The notes under the pieces were generated by a model. The model saw nothing but the letters and a program-made list of their open reading frames with translations, was not told the DNA's origin and made no database searches. This document shows, in pieces, positions 45,082 to 53,920 of a stretch of 64,000 bases of DNA. Within the stretch, counting starts at the first letter, position 1. Every line of letters begins with the position of its first letter. The translations under genes and the position numbers were made by a program. Source of the stretch: Tolypothrix campylonemoides VB511288. GTDB taxonomy: Bacteria > Cyanobacteriota > Cyanobacteriia > Cyanobacteriales > Nostocaceae. The stretch covers positions 667,937 through 731,936 of the forward strand of contig JXCB02000023.1 in the NCBI GenBank assembly GCA_000828075.3, given 5' to 3'.

Positions 45082-46872
45082 TCAAATCTCAGTACCTAGA
45101 CGCATATCTCTAATGTAATTTTTCATTTGTGCTTCAAAAATTGAATAGCTCATCAGTAATGAGCTTGGTTTTTCTTGCATTAATTTAAAATTATCCTCAA
45201 TTAATCGCTCCGCAACGTACTCTATCAAGACAGGGGTTTGACGAAAGCGAGATGCTTGCCGCTCAATCAGAGAGCGCTTCTGCAATAACTCTATTGCCTC
45301 TAATAGTAATCTTTGCGGCACTCGTGGTATAATTTCTGTCTGTAATTTACGGATTGATCCCAAATCTTGATTTAGAGACAACCAGTACATAATTAGCTTT
45401 TCTAAGCTCGATAATCGACTAAACTGTTGGTCTAAAATCGCTCTAATGTCGCCAAAAACCCTGGTACCTTGCTCTAAAAATTCATAAATATTGCCTCCAA
45501 ATAATTCTTGAATAGCGGTAGCAATTAATTTCAAAAATAAGGGATTACCTGCATACCAATCTATTAATATTTTGGATTCTTCTTGAAAATAAGTAACTCC
45601 TTTAAGTTTGAGAATTTCCATGCTTTCGGCATTGCTTAACCCAGTTAATTTTAAACAACGAGTAGGTAGCTTTTCTCCTTGAAAAGCAGAAATTTCTGGA
45701 GGTTTTTCCCGACTCGTTAAAACAAAGCAGCTTTGATGTTGAGAGTCAGCCACTCGTCTAATTAATTCTCCATAACCTTCATATCCTGGACGATAACGAA
45801 TTTGAGGGAGATAGAATACAGAAGAATTGTTGATGCTTGAATGAGAGGCACTAGAGGTAGGATATATGTCTAAATCGCTAGTATATTCGCTGCTTAAAAT
45901 TGAATCAAAATTATCTAATACAATCAGACAACGTGAAGAACGTAAACAATCAATGAGTTGCGAAATAGTACCATCTACAACTTCTAAATCTTTTGTCTGT
46001 TGTGTAGGCAACAAAATTTTTATGAGTTGATTCAAGAAGATATCTGGAGGAGGACCAAGGTATAGGGTAGACGCGGAGCGGTGAAGCAGCGAGCAGTTCG
46101 GAGGAGGGTTTCCCTCCGGAAGAAACTGCGGTGCTGCGGGAGGGTTTCCTGACCCAGGCGGCTGTGTATCTCCGAAGGAGATACCCGTTCGCGTAGCGTC
46201 TCCGCCAGGAGAAGGGCTTGTCCCCAGACATCGCCAAATCACATACTCAAACTTATCCTTTATTTGTTCTGCTAGCTTAACTGACAAAGCAGTTTTCCCA
46301 ATTCCTCCCATACCCAAAAGGACAACAAGCCGACAGTGTTCTTGGACAATCCATTCTGTTATCTGAGCTAATTCTGTCGTCCTTCCGTGGAAAATACTAA
46401 CATCAACGGCTTCACCCCAATCTTGTGTTTGAACTGATTTCATAGCAGCAAAATCGGTCTGTTTGATATTATTTGTATTTATTTGGTTGATTTGGTTGCT
46501 CGTTGCCTCTATTTCGAGTAAAACTTTTTTATAACCTGCTTTTTCTAGTAAATGAGTCACCCGACTCCAATTTTTCACTTTAATTGAGTATCCTGCTTGG
46601 TTACTCAACATTTCTTCTATATATTTATACAAGCCATTAGAAAGATAAACTCTGACCGTACTGCTACTACGACTTTGATATACTATATTGGCTATTTCCG
46701 CTGGGCTAAACCCGCAAAGTAAACCTCGCAGGAATTTTTTTTCAACAGGTGTGAGACCTTTTCCTTTTGCAGAACTTAAATCAACGTATAATTTTTCTAG
46801 CTCCCAATTATTTTTAGCTTCTGTAAATTCCTCTTCTACCTTATTTGAATCTGATACCGTCATTACCGTCAT
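45082..46872 (-). CDS. NB-ARC STAND NTPase with N-terminal HTH, C-terminus apparently lost
   Basis: The 596-residue protein opens with a LuxR-like or winged helix region (about 28-95; LTPVEKKFLRGLLCGFSPAEIANIVYQSRSSSTVRVYLSNGLYKYI). An NB-ARC domain follows (Walker A LLGMGGIGKTALS near 190; Walker B CLIVLDNFDSIL; YAGNPLFLKL). Residues about 216-268 are the in-frame translation of a repeat element within the nucleotide-binding domain. The gene ends at KNYIRDMRLGTEI, where cyanobacterial relatives usually continue into WD40 or similar repeats. So it is probably truncated and may no longer work as a sensor. Confidence 0.78.
   Translation of the reverse strand: MTVMTVSDSNKVEEEFTEAKNNWELEKLYVDLSSAKGKGLTPVEKKFLRGLLCGFSPAEIANIVYQSRSSSTVRVYLSNGLYKYIEEMLSNQAGYSIKVKNWSRVTHLLEKAGYKKVLLEIEATSNQINQINTNNIKQTDFAAMKSVQTQDWGEAVDVSIFHGRTTELAQITEWIVQEHCRLVVLLGMGGIGKTALSVKLAEQIKDKFEYVIWRCLGTSPSPGGDATRTGISFGDTQPPGSGNPPAAPQFLPEGNPPPNCSLLHRSASTLYLGPPPDIFLNQLIKILLPTQQTKDLEVVDGTISQLIDCLRSSRCLIVLDNFDSILSSEYTSDLDIYPTSSASHSSINNSSVFYLPQIRYRPGYEGYGELIRRVADSQHQSCFVLTSREKPPEISAFQGEKLPTRCLKLTGLSNAESMEILKLKGVTYFQEESKILIDWYAGNPLFLKLIATAIQELFGGNIYEFLEQGTRVFGDIRAILDQQFSRLSSLEKLIMYWLSLNQDLGSIRKLQTEIIPRVPQRLLLEAIELLQKRSLIERQASRFRQTPVLIEYVAERLIEDNFKLMQEKPSSLLMSYSIFEAQMKNYIRDMRLGTEI
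46066..46226. repeat. Dispersed repeat inserted in frame in the NB-ARC gene
   Basis: This GC-rich block contains palindromic GGAGGGTTTCCCTCC (46100-46114), GGAGATACCCGTTCGC (about 46170-46185) and other short hairpins. GCGAACGGGTATCTCCT and GAGGGAAACCCTCCT on the minus strand are shared with the region 14530-14730. The element carries no stop in the host frame. Confidence 0.78.
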
Positions 46873-47345
46873 TTATTTAGAATAACCCAAGGCAATATCA
46901 TACCTATTTTTATATGAAGTCAAATTAAATACACTATGAATTTCTAACGAATTTTATAACATTTGTTAGGTGATTTATCTGCTCTGGGTTAGGTATCTTT
47001 ATGCTTAACACAAACTTCATAAAAGTTGGTTGAAACTTTATCCTGACGATATCGGTCAACATAAACAAGGGTAACTTACTATTGGCTGGGGCAATTCTAT
47101 CTATTAGACTACACTGTGTTTCTACCAACACTATGTTGGTGCCCCAGTAATGAGTTCCAGTAAGCTGTAGTCAACAAGTCAGTGTTTTCATTCAAGGTGT
47201 AAAAGATGACTCGTTATCAGGAAAAGTGCAAAAAAGCTTTGCTAACTAAGCGGTTGAGGCACAAAGCCAATGCATATTTTATCTAAAAAAGCCCGATTAA
47301 ATAAATATAAGTGTGCTCTAAGTGTGGTCGTTTGAGGTTTCAACC
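46873..47345. other. Intergenic region upstream of the NB-ARC gene
   Basis: No well-supported gene apart from the small frame at 47206-47286. A 65-codon minus-strand frame (46934-47131) shows no recognisable feature and I do not call it. The segment is AT-rich. Confidence 0.4.
47206..47286 (+). CDS. Very small ORF resembling the start of the next gene
   Basis: This 26-codon frame (MTRYQEKCKKALLTKRL...) has an AAGGTG-type sequence before its ATG and parallels the start of the 63-codon gene 140 bp on (MTRIRDVVQKALATGYL...), at both DNA and protein level (ATGACTCG ... TGCAAAAA.GCTTT). It could be a degenerate duplicate or a short translated leader. Weak call. Confidence 0.3.
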   Translation: MTRYQEKCKKALLTKRLRHKANAYFI

Positions 47346-47537
47346 ATGACTCGGATTCGAGATGTTGTGCAAAAAGCTTTAGCAACTGGCTATTTAACTG
47401 TTGAAGCAGAAAATCAACTGCGAGTGTTGCTGACAACCCGGTATGATATGGAGGACTTAAATGCTTTCATGAACTTGCAGGAAGCTGCCATGACTGGAAA
47501 AGTCAAGCAGGAGTCGCGTGAACGTTGTGGAATTTAG
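47346..47537 (+). CDS. Conserved small cyanobacterial protein, 63 aa
   Basis: The ATG at 47346 (MTRIRDVVQKALATGYLTVEAENQLRVLL) fits a short conserved cyanobacterial family of unknown function. The upstream GTG at 47322 is less likely. The helical, charged sequence has no membrane segment. It is convergent with the LapA-like gene 10 bp away. Confidence 0.65.
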   Translation: MTRIRDVVQKALATGYLTVEAENQLRVLLTTRYDMEDLNAFMNLQEAAMTGKVKQESRERCGI

Positions 47538-47547
47538 TAGAAAAGAC

Positions 47548-48261
47548 TCAACGGCGAGCACGCTTATCATTATCCTCAAAATCGTCATCGAGAAACCCCC
47601 AATCATCATCATTTTCAGCTTGATTGGTTTCGGCTTGATGAGTCGTCGGTGGTTGATAAGGGGGGATAATCACTCGATAATCAGCATCGTAAACGGATTC
47701 AGTTTTCCCCACTCCAGAATTTTTCGGTTCGCGGTAGCTGTAGGAGTAAACTGAATCTGATTTAGAACTGCTTTTGGGTTCTTGTTGGCGTTCGTAAGTA
47801 TTAGAGTCTCTGACTTGTGTATTTTGAGGATTAGGTGTAGGCGCTTCTTTTTTTTCTTCAAAGTCCCAATCATCTGTGCTGTTATCTGTTTCCCAGTCAT
47901 CATCAGAAGTATCACTGCTTCGCGTTGACTCAGTTTTACTATCTGACGATGGGGGAGAGGAACGAGGTGTTGGTTCTTCCCTACGAGTTTGGCTTTGGGT
48001 TGTACGCCTTGAACTTGCCCGATCCCTAAGCGGGGTTCGACGTTGTCCTACAAAATAATTAGACAAATTGAATAAGCTGGTGACGAATACAGTTGTCAAA
48101 CCACCCGCAGCAGTACTGAACAAAATCCAAATCGCCAGTGGAATTGGTTTGGATTTCATCCCCAGAAATACGAGCGAGAGGACAGGAGACCAGTTCTGCA
48201 CTAGCAAAAGCGTTAGTCCTCCCAGCACTGCTACTAACAAAATTAAGCGAAATACAGCCAT
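47548..48261 (-). CDS. Membrane protein with long disordered acidic tail
   Basis: The 237-residue protein has two N-terminal hydrophobic helices (about 5-22 and 39-66) resembling the LapA-type layout, and then a 160-residue Ser/Asp/Glu/Arg-rich tail with WDF and DDDW motifs (SDTSDDDWETDNSTDDWDFEE, DDDWGFLDDDF). The tail is probably disordered and may bind partners. No catalytic motif. I do not recognise a named family. Confidence 0.65.
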   Translation of the reverse strand: MAVFRLILLVAVLGGLTLLLVQNWSPVLSLVFLGMKSKPIPLAIWILFSTAAGGLTTVFVTSLFNLSNYFVGQRRTPLRDRASSRRTTQSQTRREEPTPRSSPPSSDSKTESTRSSDTSDDDWETDNSTDDWDFEEKKEAPTPNPQNTQVRDSNTYERQQEPKSSSKSDSVYSYSYREPKNSGVGKTESVYDADYRVIIPPYQPPTTHQAETNQAENDDDWGFLDDDFEDNDKRARR

Positions 48262-48265
48262 AGTT

Positions 48266-48374
48266 GTTAGTCATTAGTTATTAGTCATTAGTCATTAGTC
48301 ATTAGTTCTTCCCCTGCTCCCTCCCTCCCTCACTCCCTCACTCCCTCATCTCCCTCACTCCCTCACTCCCTCAC
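48266..48374. repeat. TTAGTCATTAG heptamers and TCACTCCC octamers
   Basis: The left half (48266-48305) is a TTAGTCA heptamer array, the right half (48330-48374) a TCACTCCC array of the type also found at 17094 and 30157. They lie between the ubiX-like gene stop and the next gene on the same strand. Confidence 0.8.
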
Positions 48375-48385
48375 CCCTATTGTGA

Positions 48386-49033
48386 CTAATCTTGACGACC
48401 TTGCCATCTTTGAATTGGTATACAATCAATATCGAGTTGATCCAATGCACGGGCAACCACAAAATCAACTAAATCCTCAATGGTTTTGGGATTGTGATAC
48501 CAAGCGGTAATGGCGGGAACAACTCTGACTCCGACTTCAGCTAGGGTGGTTAAGTTGCGAAGGTGAATCAAGCTAAAGGGAGTTTCACGGGGAACCACAA
48601 CCAGCTTTCGCCCTTCTTTGAGCTGGACATCCGCCGCGCGTTCGAGTAAGTCGGAACTTAAACCACCTGCTAACTTGGCTACAGTACTCATACTGCATGG
48701 AATAACAATCATCCCTAAGGTGCGAAAGGAACCACTGGCAATATTTGCTCCAATATCACTCCAAGGATGACAGCGTAGTTTACCTGCTTCTTCAACGAGT
48801 GCTTGCTGTCGCCAAAATTGCTCTTGTTGAATGGGTTCCACTGGCATACGGATATTCTGCTCAGATTGCCAAACCATGTAAGTTGACTTGGAAGCAACCA
48901 ATTCAATTTCATAGTTGGCTTCTAGCAGAAATTTGAGAGCGCGAACGGCGTAAATCAGACCAGAAGCACCTGATACGCCTAAAATGAGCGGCTTTGTGTT
49001 ATCGGACACGCTGTTAAATGTGGAAATTACCAA
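48386..49033 (-). CDS. ubiX: UbiX-like flavin prenyltransferase
   Basis: The 215-residue protein has the FMN-binding start LILGVSGASGLIYAVRAL, the GSFRTLGMIVIPCSMSTVAKLAGGL segment, and RKLVVVPRETPFSLIHLRNL. The enzyme prenylates FMN to make the cofactor for UbiD-type decarboxylases. The UbiD partner is not in this window. Confidence 0.88.
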   Translation of the reverse strand: MVISTFNSVSDNTKPLILGVSGASGLIYAVRALKFLLEANYEIELVASKSTYMVWQSEQNIRMPVEPIQQEQFWRQQALVEEAGKLRCHPWSDIGANIASGSFRTLGMIVIPCSMSTVAKLAGGLSSDLLERAADVQLKEGRKLVVVPRETPFSLIHLRNLTTLAEVGVRVVPAITAWYHNPKTIEDLVDFVVARALDQLDIDCIPIQRWQGRQD

Positions 49034-49109
49034 GAATTAAAGATGAAAAATTGTGAGGAAGACAAGGGACAGAAGCCAGTTCCTCAAGCGTGGCGAGTAG
49101 CGTGGGGAG

Positions 49110-49215
49110 GTGCGGTGAGACAGCGCTGCAGGAGGGTTTCCCTCCGTAGGCGACTGCGAACCCGAAGGGGGACGCGGAGAGAGGGGATTTCTCCGCGTCC
49201 CCGCGTCTGGGGTGT
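49110..49215. repeat. Dispersed GGAGGGTTTCCCTCC-type repeat
   Basis: This stretch contains GCAGGAGGGTTTCCCTCC (about 49129-49147) and the GCGGAGAGAGGGGATTTCTCCGC palindrome (about 49171-49194), the same family seen at 14.5-14.8 kb and in the NB-ARC gene. It separates the ubiX-like and RNase genes; no gene is supported here. Confidence 0.7.
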
Positions 49216-49256
49216 CTGGTGTTTCCTCTTTCCTCAATCCCCAATTTTTCATTGCT

Positions 49257-51614
49257 TCATTCATCCTCACCATACTGTTCTAAGTCATCCGGTTCCATAT
49301 CCTCGTGTGGTAAGTACAGGTCTGAGTCATCGCGATTGGGAATGCTGACATCCTTGCCAAAAACAGCGCCATCGCTACCAACAGTGACTAAATCGATTTG
49401 CTGACGGTAATAATCAACACTCTTAACTTGCACAGCGACGCGATCGCCTAGTCTATAGGAAGCGCGATTTTTCCGACCAAACAATGCTTGTTGTCTGGCG
49501 CGATACTCATACCAATCGTCTTTAAGAGAACTGACGTGTACCAGTCCTTCCACCCGCAGTGGTACGCGAGAATTGCCAACTGTGTTTGACTCGGCTGGTG
49601 GAACTTCGATTTCTACAAAGAACCCGTAGGATTGAACCCCTGTGATCACGCCAGTGAAAACCTCGCCGATACGCTGTTTCATCAGTGAGGCTCTTTGCAA
49701 TCCTGCTAAGTCGGCTTCTGCTTCTTGAACTTCTTTTTCTCTATCGTTGAGCTGGACAATCACTCTCATTAAATCGCTTTGAAGTTCTTGTTGCAATTCT
49801 GGCGGCAGGACGTTCCAGTTAATTTCACCGTGGCTGGAGGAGTGGCGCAGGTTGACACGTTCTTTGACACGGGTGTTGCGGCGATCGCGTCCGTGTTCAA
49901 GTAACGTATAAAATACCCTTTGCATCAGCAAATCCGGGTAACGCCGCAAGGGGGCAGTGAAATGGGTATATTCTGGTAATGCCAAGCCAAAGTGAGATCC
50001 TTTGTTTATACTGTACGAAGCTGGCTTAAGTGTATCTTGCAACAAATAGGTAAGTACTTGCTCGGATACTGATTCTGCAAAAACTCTGGTCAACTCTTGA
50101 TAATCTAAAGGTTGAATATCTATTTCCGGCTCTAGGGTCAGTTCAATGCCGAGATTGATTGCTAATTTCAGCATCTCTTGGACATCTTCGGTATCGGGTG
50201 CGCCTTGGATTCGCCAAATAGCAGGGATACCCAGAGCATTCAAATGGGTCGCCATAAGTTGGTTAACCAGTAGCACAAACTCAGTTAATAGCGAGTGTAC
50301 TGGTAAATCATTGGTTACCACACACCCCAAAGCGCCTTCATCATAGTATGGATTTTGGTTTGGTGGCAGATTTAACTGCAAGCAGCCACGACCCAAGCGT
50401 ACCTGTTTTAACAACTGCTGTAAACTACCGAGTTGTTGTACTATCTCTAGGATTTGCGCTGAGTGGTCGGCAGATTGATTACTCAGAATTGCCTCTGTTT
50501 GTTGTTCGCTCAATGCGACGTCTACTTTGACGACGCTGGGTTGAATTTCCCACTCCAGCACTTCTCCCGAGTTTGCATCAACCGTTATTAAAAAAGATAG
50601 AGCCAAGCGATCGCTTCCCGGCAATAAACCACAGCGTTCGGCAACCACTTCTGGCAACATCGACAACACCAATTCTCCCAGATACACTGAGCGCCCGCGC
50701 TTGAGTGCTTCTCTGTCGAGGGCTTCGTCTGGTTGAATCAGGTGACAAATATCAGGAATATGAAAACCCAACCGCCAATTTCCCGCGCTTGTTTTTTCTA
50801 ACGTAAAAGCATTTTCTATCACCTTCGAGTCATTGTTGTTGCCAATAATTGCCAACGTTAATGACTGCCGCAAATCCAGCCGATTTTTGAAATCTGCCTT
50901 GAGTAGCTTTTTGGGCAATTTTGAGGCTGCTTCTTGTACAGGTTCTGGAAAAGTCCGCGAAAGATCGTGCTTGCAGGTGACTAAATCTATATCCGCCGCC
51001 GCTTCTGCATCGCTCCCCAGGATTTGCACAACCCGACCCAATGGTGGATATTGTGCTAATGGGTAACGCAAAATTTCCACATGAGCGAGGTGGTCAACTG
51101 CTTGTTCCAACTTAATGCCTTCTGCTTGCACTTTGAGTTCAAACAGTAGCCTATCGTCTAAGGGAACGGCACGATATCCATTTTCTACTTGCTTAATCCG
51201 CGCTAGTAAGGTGTGATTCGAGCGTTCTAAGATTAACTTGACTTCTCCTTCTGGGGAGCGGCGACGACTACCTTCTTTAAGAACTCTAACTAAAACGCGA
51301 TCGCCATTCCAAGCATTACTCAGATGGCTTTCCCGGATATAAATATCTTCAGCTCCTTCCACATCTTGAATTGCAAAGCAAAAGCCTTTACTGGAACAAC
51401 GGAGTTTTGCTTCAATCAGCCCTTCTTCTGTGACTCGACGGTATTTGCCACGTTCTTTGACTAAAACTCCGATTCTTTCCAGTATTTCCAAAGCAATATG
51501 AAGTTTTTGTAAACTTGCTTCATCTTCGCAACCAAGTTTCTTTTCCAAAAGTTTACGAGCCACTAATTTATCATCAGTGAAATTTGCCAGAAGTGTAGCG
51601 ATTGAAAATTCCAT
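49257..51614 (-). CDS. RNase II/R-family protein with degenerate catalytic site
   Basis: The 785-residue protein has the whole RNase R-type layout: cold-shock-like N-terminal domains (residues 1-170), an RNB domain and a C-terminal S1 domain (about 640-760; GVITGVQSYGFFVEI, VEGLVHVSSL). The RNB domain keeps HFTAPLRRYPDLLMQR, but the acidic cluster is changed: where active enzymes have I-D-G-x-D-x-x-D-x-D-D, this has GNNNDSKVIENAF (about residues 256-268). It probably binds RNA without exonuclease activity, or is a cyanobacterial subfamily of the Zam/RNR type. No mutation of the frame is seen. Confidence 0.8.
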   Translation of the reverse strand: MEFSIATLLANFTDDKLVARKLLEKKLGCEDEASLQKLHIALEILERIGVLVKERGKYRRVTEEGLIEAKLRCSSKGFCFAIQDVEGAEDIYIRESHLSNAWNGDRVLVRVLKEGSRRRSPEGEVKLILERSNHTLLARIKQVENGYRAVPLDDRLLFELKVQAEGIKLEQAVDHLAHVEILRYPLAQYPPLGRVVQILGSDAEAAADIDLVTCKHDLSRTFPEPVQEAASKLPKKLLKADFKNRLDLRQSLTLAIIGNNNDSKVIENAFTLEKTSAGNWRLGFHIPDICHLIQPDEALDREALKRGRSVYLGELVLSMLPEVVAERCGLLPGSDRLALSFLITVDANSGEVLEWEIQPSVVKVDVALSEQQTEAILSNQSADHSAQILEIVQQLGSLQQLLKQVRLGRGCLQLNLPPNQNPYYDEGALGCVVTNDLPVHSLLTEFVLLVNQLMATHLNALGIPAIWRIQGAPDTEDVQEMLKLAINLGIELTLEPEIDIQPLDYQELTRVFAESVSEQVLTYLLQDTLKPASYSINKGSHFGLALPEYTHFTAPLRRYPDLLMQRVFYTLLEHGRDRRNTRVKERVNLRHSSSHGEINWNVLPPELQQELQSDLMRVIVQLNDREKEVQEAEADLAGLQRASLMKQRIGEVFTGVITGVQSYGFFVEIEVPPAESNTVGNSRVPLRVEGLVHVSSLKDDWYEYRARQQALFGRKNRASYRLGDRVAVQVKSVDYYRQQIDLVTVGSDGAVFGKDVSIPNRDDSDLYLPHEDMEPDDLEQYGEDE

Positions 51615-52331
51615 GCAGTGAACCGGCCTTTGGTCAAAACATCATTTTTTTTGAATCTGGTTCTGTGCTGTGTACCCTCACGACTACAGACACTCTTCGG
51701 GAAACGAATTGCCCAACAATCTTTGGGCACTGCACGAACATCTCAGAGCGTCAATACGTTCAAGTTCCTTCTCTTAGACAATCTTTCAAAGTACGCCCGT
51801 TTGAGATTTTGCCCCCTCGGTAATTACGCAACGGGTGTTTGAGTTACGTACGTTGGAGAAGTCTCCACGCTGCCCAAAAGCACTCTTTAGGGAAATCGCA
51901 GGTGTTGGATTGTCTGGTTTGAAGGTACTTTTACGCCATGTGACTCTGATTTTTAACTAGGAGAAACTGCCGACAAATCCAATTGACCCATATGTAGGAT
52001 CGGAAACAATTAGATCAGCAGCAAACAAGCTGTGAGGAAGAACCATTCCTTCATTATTGTAGATACAGAGCGCACTTACAGAAAATAGTTCTACATTACT
52101 AATTAGGTAATTAGTATAGCAAGGACAACCAAATCACCTTTGGTTAACAAGCAGTAGCCAAAAATTTGCCCGAAAAAGCTCATGCTACAATCAGGACACG
52201 GATTAAATCAGTCATCAGTCATCAGTGATCAGTCATCAATTATCAGTGAACAGGCGGATGAAACTGATAACTGGTCATTGGTAACTGCTAATTGTTCAAG
52301 CGTTCTTCGTTGGCACTCATCAAGTGAGAGT
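51615..52331. other. Long intergenic region with repeat-derived 3' part
   Basis: I see no tRNA or known RNA gene and no convincing ORF. Short palindromes such as GGAGAAGTCTCC are near 51854. From 52196 to 52256 it is CAGTCATCAGTCATCAGTGA tandem repeats; the open frame that begins at 52182 passes through these repeats and is not taken as coding before 52332. The left side must hold the RNase gene promoter. Confidence 0.45.
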
Positions 52332-53228
52332 ATGTTGTACATAACCCAACAACGAGTCCAAGCTTGGACACACCTCTTAGCAGCAAACCCTTTATTCAAC
52401 AGACTTTCGATTGGTGGCAGTATTATGTTGGCTCAATTTCGGAGCAAATATCCCGAAGGCAATCTGATTTCTGAATTAGTGCAAATTTATCACGGTAAAT
52501 ATATTGTTCGGGCAAGTGTACAAATTGATGGTGTTACCCGCGCCACTGGAATGGCTGCAGCAGAAACACTCGAAGAAGCAGAAGACCAAGCTAGAAATCG
52601 GGCGCTGGTAGTTTTAGGAATCACCAGTTCGCCACAAGAGTCAGTAGTTGTTTCAGCAGAACCTGCTAACCAGGTAAAGCCAACCCCAAGTTTTACAATC
52701 AACCAAGTCAACGATACATATTCCCCTGTCAACAGTTTTCCTCAAACAGAAGTCACTCCAACCCCCCCAGCAGTTTCATCTGTAATCGGGAAAAACGATA
52801 CTAAAAACCAAGAGTTGATTGAACGTCCTACTAATGACAAGCAGGAAACTCAATTTGACACCCCATTGGAAAACTTGGGAATGTTCTCTGATAACCAAGA
52901 AAATAACACGATACCTGAGATTTCTCCAAGTAATAATGTGACACCCTTTGGGTCACGCAGTTACAGCAGTTCGCCAGAAGATCTCGGAACCCAAACAGCA
53001 ACAGCGAAGAAAAAGAAGAAGAGCGAACCTGTTGATCAGTCGGATGATATTGCTAAAATCGGCGTCGAAATGCAGCGCCTAGGTTGGACAACAGACCAGG
53101 GGCGAGATTATCTGATTAAAACCTATGGCAAGCGATCGCGTCATTTACTGAGTGACGACGAATTGCACGATTTCCTCAGATACTTAGAATCTCAACCTAC
53201 GCCCCTAGATCCATTGGCAGGATTTTGA
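52332..53228 (+). CDS. Rad52/single-strand-annealing-like protein (tentative)
   Basis: The ATG at 52332 follows GAGAG and starts MLYITQQRVQAWTHLLAANPLF; the 50 codons before it are short-repeat sequence. The N-terminal part (RSKYPEGNLISELVQIYHGKYIVRASVQIDGVTRATGMAAAETLEEAEDQARNRAL) has the shape of the Rad52/DdrA-like annealing fold, where such helical acid-alanine segments are usual. A long low-complexity linker leads to a C-terminal unit (EMQRLGWTTDQGRDYLIKTYGKRSRHLLSDDELHDFLRYLE) like that seen on some annealing proteins. I recognise this only by pattern. Confidence 0.5.
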   Translation: MLYITQQRVQAWTHLLAANPLFNRLSIGGSIMLAQFRSKYPEGNLISELVQIYHGKYIVRASVQIDGVTRATGMAAAETLEEAEDQARNRALVVLGITSSPQESVVVSAEPANQVKPTPSFTINQVNDTYSPVNSFPQTEVTPTPPAVSSVIGKNDTKNQELIERPTNDKQETQFDTPLENLGMFSDNQENNTIPEISPSNNVTPFGSRSYSSSPEDLGTQTATAKKKKKSEPVDQSDDIAKIGVEMQRLGWTTDQGRDYLIKTYGKRSRHLLSDDELHDFLRYLESQPTPLDPLAGF

Positions 53229-53231
53229 AAC

Positions 53232-53313
53232 AGTGAACAGTCATCAGTCAACAGTGAATAACTGATAACTGATAACTGTTCACTGATAACTGTTCACTGA
53301 TAACTGATAACTG
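53232..53313. repeat. TGATAACTG / GTCATCAGT repeat array between convergent genes
   Basis: Repeated AACTGATAACTGTTCACTG units fill the space between the Rad52-like gene and clpP, and can pair with the GTGAACAGTCATCAG copies on the left. Similar TCAGTTATCAG words occur at 60819-60846. Confidence 0.7.
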
Positions 53314-53314
53314 A

Positions 53315-53920
53315 TTAAACCACAGCCATTGGACGGCTACCAGCAGAATGACGGTCAATCACAAGATCGATTAAGCCATAATCCTTTGCTTCCTCAGGCG
53401 ACATAAAGAAGTCTCTTTCTGTATCCTCAGCAATTTTGTCGTATGGCTGACCAGTGTGTTCAGCTAGATATTGATTGAGCTGCTGCTTATGGTAAAGGAT
53501 TTCGCGTGCCTGAATTTCGATATCAGTTGCTTGTCCTTGAGCGCCACCCAAAGGTTGGTGAATCATAATCCGAGAATGGGGTAAACTCATCCGCTTACCC
53601 TTTGTACCAGCACTGAGGAGAAAAGCACCCATACTCGCTGCCAAACCGGTACATATTGTACAGATGTTTGGGCGGATGTGTTTCATAGTGTCGAATATCC
53701 CCATACCTGCTGTTACCGAACCACCAGGAGAGTTTATATACATATAAATGTCTTTCTCCGAGTCTTCTGCATCCAAGAACAGCAGCTGGGCAACAATCAA
53801 GTTAGCTACGTTGTTATCAATCGGCTGTCCCAAAAAAAGGATGCGCTCACGCAACAGCCGTGAGTAAATATCAAAGGCGCGTTCGCCACGACCTGATTGT
53901 TCAATAACGATAGGAATCAT
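53315..53920 (-). CDS. clpP: ATP-dependent Clp protease proteolytic subunit
   Basis: The 201-residue serine peptidase has its full catalytic triad: Ser96 (GLAASMGAF), His121 ([12 protein letters not shown]) and Asp170 ([11 protein letters not shown]). Thus it is an active ClpP rather than the inactive ClpR paralogue. [10 protein letters not shown] for substrate binding is present. It is alone here; cyanobacteria carry several clpP copies. Confidence 0.95.
   Translation of the reverse strand: MIPIVIEQSGRGERAFDIYSRLLRERILFLGQPIDNNVANLIVAQLLFLDAEDSEKDIYMYINSPGGSVTAGMGIFDTMKHIRPNICTICTGLAASMGAFLLSAGTKGKRMSLPHSRIMIHQPLGGAQGQATDIEIQAREILYHKQQLNQYLAEHTGQPYDKIAEDTERDFFMSPEEAKDYGLIDLVIDRHSAGSRPMAVV

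Noticed and set aside
46934-47131. 65-codon minus-strand frame
   Set aside because: AT-rich, no recognisable features or start signal; kept as non-coding.
51602-51842. Two overlapping plus-strand frames of 73-74 codons
   Set aside because: They lie in the upstream region of the RNase gene without a start signal or similarity.
51615-52181. Possible tRNA or stable RNA gene
   Set aside because: I found no acceptor/T-loop pairing and no known RNA signature by eye; a covariance search would be needed.
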